Shown here in pieces: positions 17,322-28,219 of a stretch of 64,000 nt of DNA. Both the position numbers and the translations under genes were made by a program. This stretch comes from an uncultured Lachnospiraceae bacterium (lineage in GTDB: Bacteria > Bacillota > Clostridia > Lachnospirales > Lachnospiraceae): the NCBI GenBank assembly GCA_902766825.1, contig CACXFB010000061.1, forward strand, positions 1-64,000, in the 5' to 3' direction. Position 1 is the first letter of the stretch. The number at the start of each line of letters is the position of its first letter. Under the pieces are notes generated by a model. The model did not search any database. It was not told the origin of the DNA and saw nothing but the letters and a program-made list of their open reading frames with translations.

Positions 17322-18386
17322 TTAGTAATCTTTCATAAGCATCTCTTTTGCAAGATCACTTGGTGCATTAGAATGGTTAAGTGCCTCTTCTCTTGAAATC
17401 TTGCCTGTTCTTACAAGCTGCATCAAAGATGCATTAAGAGTATGCATTCCTGATGACATACCAGTCTGAAGAGTTGTGTTAATCTGACTGAACTTTCTCT
17501 CCTTAATGAGGTTAGCTACCGCCATGTTATTAACAAGTACCTCCGTAGCAGCCACACGTCCCATTCCGTCCATTCTAGGTATAAGTCCCTGTGTAACAAT
17601 ACCTACAAGAACCGATGAAAGCTGACCGACAATTGACTGATGTGACTCAATCGGACATTCACTGATAATTCTCTCAATAGTCTGTGCAGCACTCTTTGTA
17701 TGAAGTGTAGAGAATACAAGGTGTCCTGTCTCAGCTGCTGTAATTGCGGCACTGATTGTCTCATAATCTCTCATCTCACCTACGAGGATGATATCCGGAT
17801 CTTCTCTAAGTGACGATCTGAGAGCTGTAGCAAAATCATCTACATCCTTTCCAACCTGACGCTGATGAATCATAGCCTTATCAAAAGGATATACGTACTC
17901 AATAGGATCTTCTATTGTGATAATGTGTCTTGAATACTTTTTGTTAATATAATTAATCATTGATGCAAGTGTCGTTGATTTACCACTTCCTGTAGGTCCC
18001 GTAATAAGAACAAGTCCGCCTTTTGAATCAGCAAATGTTCTAAGAATCTGTGGCATTCCGAGTTGTTCGATAGTTGGAATCTGTGAGTTAATAAGACGAA
18101 TACTGCAGGCAAGATTATTTCTCTGTCTGTATACGTTAACTCTCAGACGGTTGCCGTCCTGATCTGTTGTAGAAAAATCAATGTCCTTACCTGATTCAAG
18201 AATTCTCTTTTCTTCTTCATCAAGCATTGAATAAATAACATCCTCTGATTCTTTAAGTGTAGGAATATCATCTTTAAGAATCATAAGTTCCCCATATTTT
18301 CTGACAGCTACTGCAGTTCCCGCAGTAATATGTATATCAGAGCAATTTTCTTTACGTGCATCAAGTAATAATTTTTCAAAATCCAT
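17322..18386 (-). CDS. pilT: PilT-like type IV pilus retraction ATPase
   Basis: 354 residues, near the family's usual ~345. It has Walker A GPTGSGKST (~129-137), Asp box ITIEDPIEYV, Walker B DIILVGEMRD, His box TGHLVFSTLHT and the PilT-specific AVANLIKERK, equivalent to AIRNLIRE. PilT hexamers depolymerise pili and drive twitching. No pilin, PilB, PilC or PilD gene is in the window, so it is an orphan here. It converges with the merR gene with 3 bp between stops. Diguanylate cyclase genes lie upstream on the same strand. Confidence 0.88.
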   Translation of the reverse strand: MDFEKLLLDARKENCSDIHITAGTAVAVRKYGELMILKDDIPTLKESEDVIYSMLDEEEKRILESGKDIDFSTTDQDGNRLRVNVYRQRNNLACSIRLINSQIPTIEQLGMPQILRTFADSKGGLVLITGPTGSGKSTTLASMINYINKKYSRHIITIEDPIEYVYPFDKAMIHQRQVGKDVDDFATALRSSLREDPDIILVGEMRDYETISAAITAAETGHLVFSTLHTKSAAQTIERIISECPIESHQSIVGQLSSVLVGIVTQGLIPRMDGMGRVAATEVLVNNMAVANLIKERKFSQINTTLQTGMSSGMHTLNASLMQLVRTGKISREEALNHSNAPSDLAKEMLMKDY

Positions 18387-18484
18387 TTTAAACCTCCGTT
18401 ATTGTTGCATGAACTACGCCTTAAACATTGTATCACATAAAGAAAATTTATACTACAATATATTTATGCAAAATGCACACTTTT

Positions 18485-19129
18485 TTATTTTATTAAATCA
18501 AGTATCTTATCAAGAGATTCACATATCGCATACGCCTTACTTCTCATATCTTCGTCAGGTTCATCAAGATCCGGAACAATTATGGTCTTACATCCTGCTG
18601 CATAAGCCGACTTAACACCGCTTGGTGAGTCCTCAACAGCAAAACAGTCTTTCGTATCAAGACCAAGCTGCTTGGCCGCCTCTATATAAATATCAGGAAA
18701 CGGTTTGCTTCTTGCAACATTTACACCCGATACATAACAATCAAACTTTCCATATAACCCTGCCATTGTAAGATACTTATTGGTTCTTTCCATATCCGAC
18801 GAAGTTGCAACCGCTGCCTTGATACCATTCTCTTTGAGGTAATCCAAAAGCTCATGTGCTCCTTTTTTTACCTCAACTCCGTTCTTATCTATATACTCGT
18901 TCATTATCTCAATACGTTTTTTCTTTACTTCATAGTAAGGAAATCCCCTGCCTAATTTTTCTTCAAGCATAGGAATTGCTACCGGTGCACTTGTCGACCT
19001 TATCATAAGTGCATGTTCTCTTTTCATGTCATATCCGAAAATTGCTGCCGCCTCGCACCAGAACCTGTTATATAACTTTTCCGTATCAATAAGTACTCCA
19101 TCCATATCAAATATTATGCCTTTAATCAT
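18485..19129 (-). CDS. HAD superfamily phosphatase, beta-phosphoglucomutase-like
   Basis: 214 residues from ATG 19129. It has the HAD nucleophile motif IFDMDGVLIDTE (~5-16), motif II Ser/Thr in AVATSSDMERT and motif IV EDSPSGVKSAYAAGC, with a helical cap. Members act on sugar phosphates or nucleotides; the substrate is not predictable. The ATG overlaps the stop of the upstream diguanylate cyclase as ATGA, so translation is coupled, and AAGG is 9 bases upstream. Confidence 0.85.
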   Translation of the reverse strand: MIKGIIFDMDGVLIDTEKLYNRFWCEAAAIFGYDMKREHALMIRSTSAPVAIPMLEEKLGRGFPYYEVKKKRIEIMNEYIDKNGVEVKKGAHELLDYLKENGIKAAVATSSDMERTNKYLTMAGLYGKFDCYVSGVNVARSKPFPDIYIEAAKQLGLDTKDCFAVEDSPSGVKSAYAAGCKTIIVPDLDEPDEDMRSKAYAICESLDKILDLIK

Positions 19130-20799
19130 ACACGACCAACCTTTTGTTCTTTTTTGCATTCATACATCCTGTTATCTGCAAGTGTATATGCTTCCTGTGT
19201 TGATAACGGATTGTCTTCGCTGCTTATACTGTAACCGTATGCAAATGAAATCCCATCGCTAATGCGTCTTTGTTCAGGCTTACTGCCGTTGCCGCTTTTT
19301 TTATTCATTCTTGCTATTATACTCTCTACTCTTTCTTCATCCGCATCTTTTATAATAGCAATAAACTCATCACCGCCCATGCGTCCTACCGTTGCATCAT
19401 CACCGCATTCATCACTGAATAACTGTGCAAAACTGCATATATACTCATCACCTTTTTCGTGTCCCTGACTATCATTTATCTTCTTTAACCAGTTAAGATC
19501 TATATTAATCATTGCAAATGACTTTGTCTGCTCCTCATCAATGCTCTTCATTACTTCCTCACAGTATTTTCTGTTAGAAACGCCTGTCAGTCTGTCGCTG
19601 TACGCCATCTTCTTTAGCTCTATTTCACTACTCTTTTGCTCAAGACGTTCAATAATTATAATTATATTAGACAGAATCGCACACAAAATAAAGCCTAATC
19701 CCCCAAGTGGAATCAGTACTCCGCTGTATCTGCCTGACAACCCATAAGCAAAATTAAACATAATCATTTCAACAAACAGAAATACTTCCATTGAAATTAT
19801 ACCTGTTTTAATTGCTACTCTTGATTTTTTATTTCCGTCTTTCCATAAATGCATTACAAATGCGGTAACAAATATTATAGCCGCCCCGATTACATGATAA
19901 AACCTTATTATCCTGTTCATATGGATTTTATTCGTACTGTGAAGAATAAGTGCCACTATAATAAACATAACGTTTATTCCAAGAATTCCGCTAAGTACAA
20001 GACGAATCTTTTTGTTAGTCATAACTTCCCTGATGTATCCTACAACCGGTGCTCCAAGCAGAAACAACGTTAAATATTCCAGATAATAATTAGCAACATT
20101 ATTATGACTGAATAAATCAATATATCCATAATAACACTGACTCCACAATCCGAAAATAAGTGCCATCATACCAGTGTAAAAAATCTTTCTGGCAGATACC
20201 ATATTAAGTCCGACAAACATTGACACGACAACCGTCAATATTCCAAGTGTAACCATTAAAAATGACGTAAACACACCAAACGCATTTTTTCTTATATAGC
20301 CAATCATAAACTGTGAAGTGTCTACAAGGTAAATCTTTTCAAGCTTACTCATATGATTATTGTCACTTACATGAAAATCAATCCTTATCTCCTTACCGAC
20401 ATAATCATTAGGCAGACTGATAATATAATATCCACATCCCACAACCTTATTATTTTCCATTCTTTCCATGCCGCTTTCGTATATAAGCTCATCTGCGACA
20501 TATATTTCCATAGCAACATGATATGCTCTAAAATACAATGCAGGATTGTCAAGTTTTATATATGTTTTATTAATTAATGTTATCTCATCACCTCTAACAT
20601 CCATTTTAACTTTATCTTTGTTGATATCATAATCTTCTTTTACCGTGCCATTATTGATAAGCATCCATCCATTATCAAGGCTGTACATATCAAAAGGCTT
20701 AGATGCCGATATTACCAGTGCCAGATAAATAATTGCCGCAACAAGCAGACCTGTAATCAAATATTTAATTATCGGATCTTTTCTGTGTATTCTGCGCAA
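19126..20799 (-). CDS. Membrane diguanylate cyclase (7TM-type sensor + GGDEF), copy A
   Basis: 557 residues. An N-terminal span (~12-30), a ~140-residue extracytoplasmic beta-rich sensor, a block of seven to eight membrane spans (~175-385), then a GGDEF domain with an intact RMGGDEFIAI (~471-480). It should make cyclic di-GMP in response to an external signal. The product-inhibition RxxD motif is absent. It uses a TTG start (20797-20799) with GGTGG 9 bases upstream; no in-frame ATG lies nearby. It lies 25 bp after its paralogue. Confidence 0.85.
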   Translation of the reverse strand: MRRIHRKDPIIKYLITGLLVAAIIYLALVISASKPFDMYSLDNGWMLINNGTVKEDYDINKDKVKMDVRGDEITLINKTYIKLDNPALYFRAYHVAMEIYVADELIYESGMERMENNKVVGCGYYIISLPNDYVGKEIRIDFHVSDNNHMSKLEKIYLVDTSQFMIGYIRKNAFGVFTSFLMVTLGILTVVVSMFVGLNMVSARKIFYTGMMALIFGLWSQCYYGYIDLFSHNNVANYYLEYLTLFLLGAPVVGYIREVMTNKKIRLVLSGILGINVMFIIVALILHSTNKIHMNRIIRFYHVIGAAIIFVTAFVMHLWKDGNKKSRVAIKTGIISMEVFLFVEMIMFNFAYGLSGRYSGVLIPLGGLGFILCAILSNIIIIIERLEQKSSEIELKKMAYSDRLTGVSNRKYCEEVMKSIDEEQTKSFAMINIDLNWLKKINDSQGHEKGDEYICSFAQLFSDECGDDATVGRMGGDEFIAIIKDADEERVESIIARMNKKSGNGSKPEQRRISDGISFAYGYSISSEDNPLSTQEAYTLADNRMYECKKEQKVGRV

Positions 20800-20824
20800 A
20801 TCATATCACCACCATCTTTTAAAA

Positions 20825-22465
20825 TCATGTTTTCCCATACATATTTTTATCTGCAACGGAAAGCAATTTCCAAATACTATCATAATTTCTCATATCACAT
20901 ACAGAATTACCATATCTGAAAGCAATTTTATAATCGTATTTCTTTTCTTCATTAATTGATGAAATTGTATTCTCAAGTGCTTCTAACATAGCATCTGTCT
21001 GATTCAGATTTTTCTCCTCGACAATTACAATAAATTCATCCCCGCCAAATCTTCCGACAAAGGAACCGCTCCTGCCAAATGCTTCTTTAAGCGAACTTGC
21101 AAACACTTTAATCATTTCATCCCCACTTGTATGTCCATACGTATCATTGACATACTTTAGTCCCTTTAAATCAAATATATAAAATCCATATATTCCTTCT
21201 CTCTTAGAATCAATTATACTCATCTTCTTTTCACACATATTACGGTTATATATTCCTGTTAATCCGTCAACATAAGCCATATTTTCAAGTAAGGCCTTCT
21301 CATTATTTTCAAGGAATGAGTTAATAAGAATTCCAATATGAAGCATGTTGAAAAAGAAGATTACGGCAATTACAACAACTGAAACAATATAATCATTACG
21401 TGTATAATTCGTATTTAAAAATGAATACTTTATCATTGTTAATGCAGATATTAAACCTGTCAGTAATATGAATATATACAGCTCCTTGTAATGTCTGTCC
21501 TTCTCTTTCACTTCCGTCATCAAGCAAATAATTCCATATAATATCATCATAACCGCAAGCAGAACAACATACATCCTTCCTGTCTCATTCATATACTGAA
21601 TTTTAAACCAGTGCAATACCACGGAAACAGCTGAAAATAAAGTCAATACAACAATTGATATTTTTAAAAATATCTTTGTACCTCGTTTATGTTCTTCCAT
21701 AATATCAAGATACATCATAAATGCAATTCCGCTTAAAAATATCGATATGTTTCTCAGATAATATAGATTAATATAGTTACCTGCAAATATGATACCTATC
21801 TTGCAATCGGCCATTATCCATACACCGCTTAAAATACTTATAGCAGCCACAATTATAATTCTCATATGCTGATTGTCAAAATTGCCGCTGACAAGACAAT
21901 ATATAAACAGTATTAACCCCAAAACGATCAAAATCACACAGCCACCTATACGAATATAATTCTTCTGAATATAGTCCGTATAAACCGCCGTATTGTCTTT
22001 TAACTGAATATCAGGTATCGTAGCATTAAAGCGATCATATGTTGCTGTAAATCTGATTCTTACATCCTTACTGTTCTTATATGTACTAAGGGGTACCATC
22101 TCTATTCCCCCGTTATACACTGCTTTTAAATAATCCTCGCCGTTACTGTATATAAGTTCATCATCCGCGTATATATTTATTTGCATTATTTCGTTATCAA
22201 ACACAAGAACCTGATTATATATATCGCTCTCATCAAGAATAAAATGCAATTCAAACCAATCGGATTTCTTCATGTGTCTGTAAGAATATTCATCAATGTT
22301 CTGTATTGTTGTCACTGTACCGTTACTGTCAGTTACCTCCATCGGAACATCAATAAAATCGTCTGTCCTGTTAACCAGAATAATGATTACAAGCAAAACA
22401 GCCACAAGCACAAATCCTATAATCTTTGAACTTATATTCATGATTTTACTTATAAATCCACCCAT
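20825..22465 (-). CDS. Membrane diguanylate cyclase (7TM-type sensor + GGDEF), copy B
   Basis: 546 residues with the same plan as the neighbour at 19126-20799: signal anchor (~12-30), external sensor (~30-180), seven to eight spans (~185-390), GGDEF with intact RFGGDEFIVIVEE. The external domain differs more than the cyclase, as expected for paralogues tuned to different signals after tandem duplication. The RxxD inhibition site is degenerate (RSGS). ATG 22465, with AAGGA upstream; it starts 11 bp after the membrane-protein gene's stop. Confidence 0.85.
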   Translation of the reverse strand: MGGFISKIMNISSKIIGFVLVAVLLVIIILVNRTDDFIDVPMEVTDSNGTVTTIQNIDEYSYRHMKKSDWFELHFILDESDIYNQVLVFDNEIMQINIYADDELIYSNGEDYLKAVYNGGIEMVPLSTYKNSKDVRIRFTATYDRFNATIPDIQLKDNTAVYTDYIQKNYIRIGGCVILIVLGLILFIYCLVSGNFDNQHMRIIIVAAISILSGVWIMADCKIGIIFAGNYINLYYLRNISIFLSGIAFMMYLDIMEEHKRGTKIFLKISIVVLTLFSAVSVVLHWFKIQYMNETGRMYVVLLAVMMILYGIICLMTEVKEKDRHYKELYIFILLTGLISALTMIKYSFLNTNYTRNDYIVSVVVIAVIFFFNMLHIGILINSFLENNEKALLENMAYVDGLTGIYNRNMCEKKMSIIDSKREGIYGFYIFDLKGLKYVNDTYGHTSGDEMIKVFASSLKEAFGRSGSFVGRFGGDEFIVIVEEKNLNQTDAMLEALENTISSINEEKKYDYKIAFRYGNSVCDMRNYDSIWKLLSVADKNMYGKT

Positions 22466-22476
22466 ACGCCATGTCC

Positions 22477-23484
22477 TTACTCTTCTATCCCAAATTCCAT
22501 CAATTCCTGCAAATAAGCACGTACCATCTTAACAATCACTTTTCCATATCTGACATTAACTTTATATTTGACGATTTTTCCATATATGGTTTTAATCACA
22601 ATAGTTGATGTTAAAATGTACTTATTTCTTTCTATAGATTCAATCTGTGGAAGGTATAATACTTTCACATCAAGTCCCTTAACGTAATAAAGGAACTTTT
22701 CACCTATCACCGTGTTGCCGTAACGGTTACCGTTAAGATAATCCTGATTCATTTCCTCCGGCAAATATATTCTGTCAAGCGTGGTAAGGTAATCAACTAC
22801 CTGCTCACTTCCTGAACATACAATGTACCCAATTAATACATACACTCCAAGGAGAATTAATATGATACCTGCAAGAACAACCACAATGCAGTCCACCGGA
22901 ACCGCCTGCGACATTTCAATCACATAATCACCACCGGTACTGTCCTTAACCTCTTTAACATTTTCATATACATTATCATCGACAAGTTCATCTGCATATT
23001 TTTCAAAATAACGCTTCCAGATTCCGTTCTTCTTAACTACTCTTCCTCGGACAGTTATGGATATGTCCGGTTTGTCCGCCTTACCTTCATCAAATTCAAG
23101 AAGTTCCTTATAAGCCTTTACAAATTCATTGTTATATTTTCCGTAGCTAATCAATTCACAATACTGAATACCACCTTTATATTCAACTATCCATCCTGAT
23201 TTCTTCGTAGGAATAACCTTGTACATCTTATCTTTTACAGCTCCATCATACCCATTGGTATATCCTACCAGATCCGTAACATTAATAGTAACAAACTCTC
23301 CTTCATGTTTATCAAGATACATCGCATCTGTATCAACCTTTGTTAGATCAACCGGTCCTTTCATGTATGCCAATATCGTACCTATATTAAAAGCAATCGC
23401 TAAAATCCCTAGTGCAAGAAGAATACACGCCATAAGTATTCTTCTTTTTTTAACGCTTTGCCTTATAGTTTTATAATAATTCAT
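22477..23484 (-). CDS. Membrane protein with two spans and a large extracytoplasmic loop
   Basis: 335 residues. Membrane span at ~15-37, a ~155-residue exposed region (~38-195), a second span at ~200-225, then a ~110-residue cytoplasmic tail with a YLPQIESIERNKY stretch resembling PH-like or DUF small beta domains. It is the first gene of the diguanylate cyclase operon and has its own sigma-A promoter. I do not recognise the family; a signalling or sensing accessory role is inference from its neighbours. Confidence 0.7.
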   Translation of the reverse strand: MNYYKTIRQSVKKRRILMACILLALGILAIAFNIGTILAYMKGPVDLTKVDTDAMYLDKHEGEFVTINVTDLVGYTNGYDGAVKDKMYKVIPTKKSGWIVEYKGGIQYCELISYGKYNNEFVKAYKELLEFDEGKADKPDISITVRGRVVKKNGIWKRYFEKYADELVDDNVYENVKEVKDSTGGDYVIEMSQAVPVDCIVVVLAGIILILLGVYVLIGYIVCSGSEQVVDYLTTLDRIYLPEEMNQDYLNGNRYGNTVIGEKFLYYVKGLDVKVLYLPQIESIERNKYILTSTIVIKTIYGKIVKYKVNVRYGKVIVKMVRAYLQELMEFGIEE

Positions 23485-23515
23485 TGTCAGTTCCTTTCGC
23501 TACTCCACCATTATT

Positions 23516-23544
23516 ATTGTATAACAATTTTGCTATCGTGTCTA
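23516..23544 (-). promoter_or_regulatory. Sigma-A promoter of the membrane protein/diguanylate cyclase operon
   Basis: On the minus strand, TAGACA (23539-23544) and TACAAT (23516-23521) have a 17-bp spacer, with the start about 25 bases before the ATG at 23484. It likely drives the run from 23484 to 18485. Confidence 0.6.
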
Positions 23545-23654
23545 TTATTTTCACTTTTCTAATATTTTAATCTGACATTGTATTTTACGGTCATACTATG
23601 ATAAAATTGATATATAATACATCACCAGTTATAAATGGGAAACGGAGAATTATT

Positions 23655-24134
23655 ATGAAACGAGAAAATTATTTAATGTGGGACGAATACTTCATGGGTA
23701 TCGCTCTCTTTACCGCCGGTCGAAGCAAAGACCCTAACACCAATGTTGGAGCGTGTATCGTAAGTGATGAAAACAAGATACTTTCTTTAGGGTACAACGG
23801 AATGCCTATAGGATGTTCAGACGATGAGTACCCATGGGAACGTGAAGGAACAATGCTTGATACAAAGTATGCATATGTGTGCCACGCAGAGATGAATGCA
23901 ATACTTAATTACTGCGGCGGAAGCTTAAAGAATTCAAAAATATATGTTACATTATTTCCTTGCAACGAATGTGCAAAAGCAATTATCCAGAAAGGAATAA
24001 AAGAAGTCATATATTACTCTGACAAATATGACGGCACTCCTGAAAACATTGCTGCCAAAAGAATGTTTACATCTGCCGGCGTAACAGTTCGAAGATATGA
24101 AAAGAGTAATAAAATAATAACTATTGAAGTATAG
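23655..24134 (+). CDS. Deoxycytidylate deaminase
   Basis: 159 residues from ATG 23655 (GGAGA 7 bases upstream; the frame opens earlier at 23598 but without a site). It deaminates dCMP to dUMP, feeding dTMP synthesis. The zinc and catalytic signature is CHAEMNAIL followed by PCNECAKA. SKDPNTNVGACIV and GYNGMPIGC are typical of ComEB-type enzymes. Single gene, convergent with guaB and separated from it by a shared terminator. Confidence 0.92.
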   Translation: MKRENYLMWDEYFMGIALFTAGRSKDPNTNVGACIVSDENKILSLGYNGMPIGCSDDEYPWEREGTMLDTKYAYVCHAEMNAILNYCGGSLKNSKIYVTLFPCNECAKAIIQKGIKEVIYYSDKYDGTPENIAAKRMFTSAGVTVRRYEKSNKIITIEV

Positions 24135-24150
24135 TTCACCACAGTAAAAA

Positions 24151-24198
24151 AATGAAACCGGGATACACTTTAACTTGTGTGTCCCGGTTTCATTTTCT
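24151..24198. terminator. Bidirectional terminator between dCMP deaminase and guaB
   Basis: Arms 24151-24168 and 24177-24194 pair over 18 bp with one G-T wobble and an 8-nt loop. Flanking A and T runs on both sides make it work for both convergent genes. Confidence 0.85.
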
Positions 24199-24260
24199 CT
24201 ATATACATATACATTCTAATCCGAAAAATAACTTGTAAGCTAAACTTAAATTGCTACTTT

Positions 24261-25715
<1,455 letters not shown>

Positions 25716-25750
25716 TTATTTTTCATCCTCGCTTTCTGTATATTTTCTAG

Positions 25751-25779
25751 ATTATATTCTTATCATTTTGCAAAGTCAA
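25751..25779 (-). promoter_or_regulatory. Sigma-A promoter of guaB
   Basis: On the minus strand, TTGACT (25774-25779) and TATAAT (25751-25756) are separated by exactly 17 bp. The start lies about 30 bases before the ATG, leaving no room for a riboswitch. Confidence 0.8.
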
Positions 25780-25817
25780 GGCAAAACAATTTTTTTAACG
25801 AAAAAAATTAAATACTT

Positions 25818-26336
25818 TTATTCCTCGTAATCAATCGGGAATGTTATTCTTGGTTTTTTATTTTTTATGCAGTTAAGCATTCTCTCATCAGGCTCAAAAG
25901 AAACCTTTGCAAACTGCGCACCTTGTCTTAAAATTATACAGTACGCACCTTTATAATTCATTCCTGATAAAAAACTCTTAGTATATACGAATTTGTGGTT
26001 GTATTTTGAGAGTCTTTCATCATCATATATTCCGCATATAATCTCAGCATCAACAAGATCAATCTTATGAAGCGTCTTTCTCTTTCTTCCACTTCTTATT
26101 ATGTCAAAATCAATCTGTCCGTCACAAAATACATATTCATATTCTGCGCTGAAATTAGGCCAAAAAATAATAAGCGCACCAACATACAAAAGAATTACAA
26201 GTGAAAATGTCAGTCTTGGTAAAAATACTATGTTCATAAATATCAGATAAATACTTGAAAGTATCCACAGATACTTTATAACCTTATATTTTCTGTCTGC
26301 TCTTTTTACAGCACATTCACAATAATTTAAATTCAT
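25818..26336 (-). CDS. Small membrane protein, two spans
   Basis: 172 residues from ATG 26336, chosen because GGAGG lies 5 bases upstream; the ATG at 26348 contains that site. Two adjacent spans (~20-60) anchor a ~110-residue cytoplasmic or surface domain with several Tyr/Asp residues and no known motif. It lies 20 bp after the SecD-head-like protein and closes the four-gene operon. Function unknown. Confidence 0.7.
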   Translation of the reverse strand: MNLNYCECAVKRADRKYKVIKYLWILSSIYLIFMNIVFLPRLTFSLVILLYVGALIIFWPNFSAEYEYVFCDGQIDFDIIRSGRKRKTLHKIDLVDAEIICGIYDDERLSKYNHKFVYTKSFLSGMNYKGAYCIILRQGAQFAKVSFEPDERMLNCIKNKKPRITFPIDYEE

Positions 26337-26356
26337 ATTTTCCTCCATTTTTTTAT

Positions 26357-27145
26357 TTATTCCTGTAATGAAGATGACCTGGCATCCACATATAACAAGG
26401 TAACAGGAATCTTTCCTGATGATAACATAGCATCAAGTGCATTAAGCCATTCCTTGTTAAAACATCTAAGTACCAGTTTACCGCTCTTCATTTTTGTAGT
26501 CCATTTAAAACATAAAATTGTGTTGTCATCCACATTAATGCTGACAAACTTATCAACCGCATATTCAGATGCCGCAATGAAATTATCTACATATTCATCT
26601 TTAACTTTTATGTCCAGCTCTCCTGCAACATCATCATCATTTTCTACTGTTTCAAGAATTGCCTCATGAGACTCAATCATATCCTCAGATAAAATCTTTC
26701 TGCCATCTTCTGTTACAATACTGAATTTTCCCGGTGTTGCAATATATTTAAGATATTTTTCCTGCGAACTGTCGAGTGTGCCTACTGATATACTTATATA
26801 ATCATCGGCAAATGAACTTTCACCGACCAAGCCAAAACTTTTCATTCTGGCATCCATTATCATAAGCGTCTTCTCAACATTAGTCATATTAGATGAATCT
26901 TCTACTTTAAATACCGCTACGTAATTATCAATAATATCTGAGTCATCCGTAGTTGTCTTTGTATCCGTCTGCTCTTCAACACTTTTATCTGTTGTATCAA
27001 TTTCTGTATACTTAACATCCGTCTTTTTTTTATTCATAAAGAATATGCCAAGGACAAAAATCACTATCAATAATATAAGCAGTATTATGCAGCAAACAGC
27101 AAGAATAATTGCCTGAATATTTTTATTATTTTCTTTCCTGCTCAT
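26357..27145 (-). CDS. Anchored protein with a SecD-head-like domain
   Basis: 262 residues. One membrane span (~10-32), an acidic Thr/Asp-rich linker (~35-70), then a ~185-residue extracytoplasmic domain. The succession MIMDARMKSFGL, ISISVGTLD, YIATPGKFSIVTEDG and the later strand ILCFKWTTK is reminiscent of the first periplasmic domain of SecD. There are no further membrane spans, so it cannot be a full SecD. The resemblance is by eye and needs a profile search. It lies 19 bp after the NA37 gene. Confidence 0.6.
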   Translation of the reverse strand: MSRKENNKNIQAIILAVCCIILLILLIVIFVLGIFFMNKKKTDVKYTEIDTTDKSVEEQTDTKTTTDDSDIIDNYVAVFKVEDSSNMTNVEKTLMIMDARMKSFGLVGESSFADDYISISVGTLDSSQEKYLKYIATPGKFSIVTEDGRKILSEDMIESHEAILETVENDDDVAGELDIKVKDEYVDNFIAASEYAVDKFVSINVDDNTILCFKWTTKMKSGKLVLRCFNKEWLNALDAMLSSGKIPVTLLYVDARSSSLQE

Positions 27146-27164
27146 AACAGCTCCTTTAAAATTA

Positions 27165-28187
27165 TTACTTAGAATAAATCTTTTCTACGTTCTTAATCAG
27201 AACAGATACTGTTCCATCCGGATTAGTAATAAATTCAACACTGTCTTTATTCTCATATTCATGCATAGGAATCTTAATCTCTATTCCCGTATCAGTCTTA
27301 AGAAACTGTCTGTCATATTTCTTAACAGTCTTCTCATTCTCAGGTCGTATAGGTTCCTTGCTTATATTATACTTTTCAACTTTTTCGTTAAATTCTTCTT
27401 TTAACTCCGGTCTTGTGTCAAATATCTTTTCCACAACAACAGGTACATCTATCTCGCCTTCGTTAATGTACTCATTATGGATAATATTCTTGGCACGCAT
27501 ATCCACTTCAAACTGCTGTGACTCATCATAATTATCCTTAACAACACGTTCAACCGCTTTAGTTACAATATCAAGCTTAGACTTTTGGGAAAGAGACGTC
27601 CTGCATCCTATATACATCTTTGAAAAATAATTTTCTTTGTGACCGTTAACATCATATTTTTTCTCTACAATCCTTATGCTCATATCATCAAGATTGATAA
27701 GCGCAGCCTCAGATACTCTTTGTGTCTTGGTAGGAAGAATTGCCTTATGCATCACGATGTCATTAGCGCTTAAGCCATCATCCGATGCCGGTTTGGTTAT
27801 ATGAGTATAAGAATTCTTATAGTTCATCTTAAGAAGTGCGAGATAAAAACTCTCCTCATATGAATATACAACCACAACAAGATCCGCAGCAGGTATGTCG
27901 ATATTACTGTTCATTATTGAAAACAACATGCCTGCAGCCTGTTTGCTCACCTCAATAAAATTATTCTCATCAACATCCTTTATTATCTCAAAAAACTCCG
28001 ATTCACCCTCTAAAAAAGTACAATTCTTAGAATCATCGCCTGTTGCAACTTTATATATGTGCTCCTTAAGAAATTCCGAAAAATCCGGACCAACCTCAAG
28101 TTCCACATCCGACAGAACAGGGAATCCAGAAACTGAATCAAGAATGTGTACAATAGCTTTAATTATTCTTATATTTCCTTTATCCAT
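27165..28187 (-). CDS. 37-kDa nucleoid-associated protein family (NdpA/YejK-like)
   Basis: 340 residues from ATG 28187 (GGAG 8 bases upstream; the frame to 28223 lacks a site). The N-terminal KAIVHILDSVSGFPVLSD and the segment ALLKMNYKNSYTH match the NA37 family, whose members bind the nucleoid in proteobacteria. The C-terminal ~90 residues are charged and include a short beta-rich tail. In Firmicutes the role is not established. It sits in an operon with unknown membrane proteins, which is not the proteobacterial context. Confidence 0.75.
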   Translation of the reverse strand: MDKGNIRIIKAIVHILDSVSGFPVLSDVELEVGPDFSEFLKEHIYKVATGDDSKNCTFLEGESEFFEIIKDVDENNFIEVSKQAAGMLFSIMNSNIDIPAADLVVVVYSYEESFYLALLKMNYKNSYTHITKPASDDGLSANDIVMHKAILPTKTQRVSEAALINLDDMSIRIVEKKYDVNGHKENYFSKMYIGCRTSLSQKSKLDIVTKAVERVVKDNYDESQQFEVDMRAKNIIHNEYINEGEIDVPVVVEKIFDTRPELKEEFNEKVEKYNISKEPIRPENEKTVKKYDRQFLKTDTGIEIKIPMHEYENKDSVEFITNPDGTVSVLIKNVEKIYSK

Positions 28188-28219
28188 TTTACTTTCTCCA
28201 ATGTTGGCAAATCTTAGAA

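Noticed and set aside
25716..25817. Purine riboswitch before guaB
   Set aside because: The promoter leaves only ~30 bases of leader and no aptamer core was seen.
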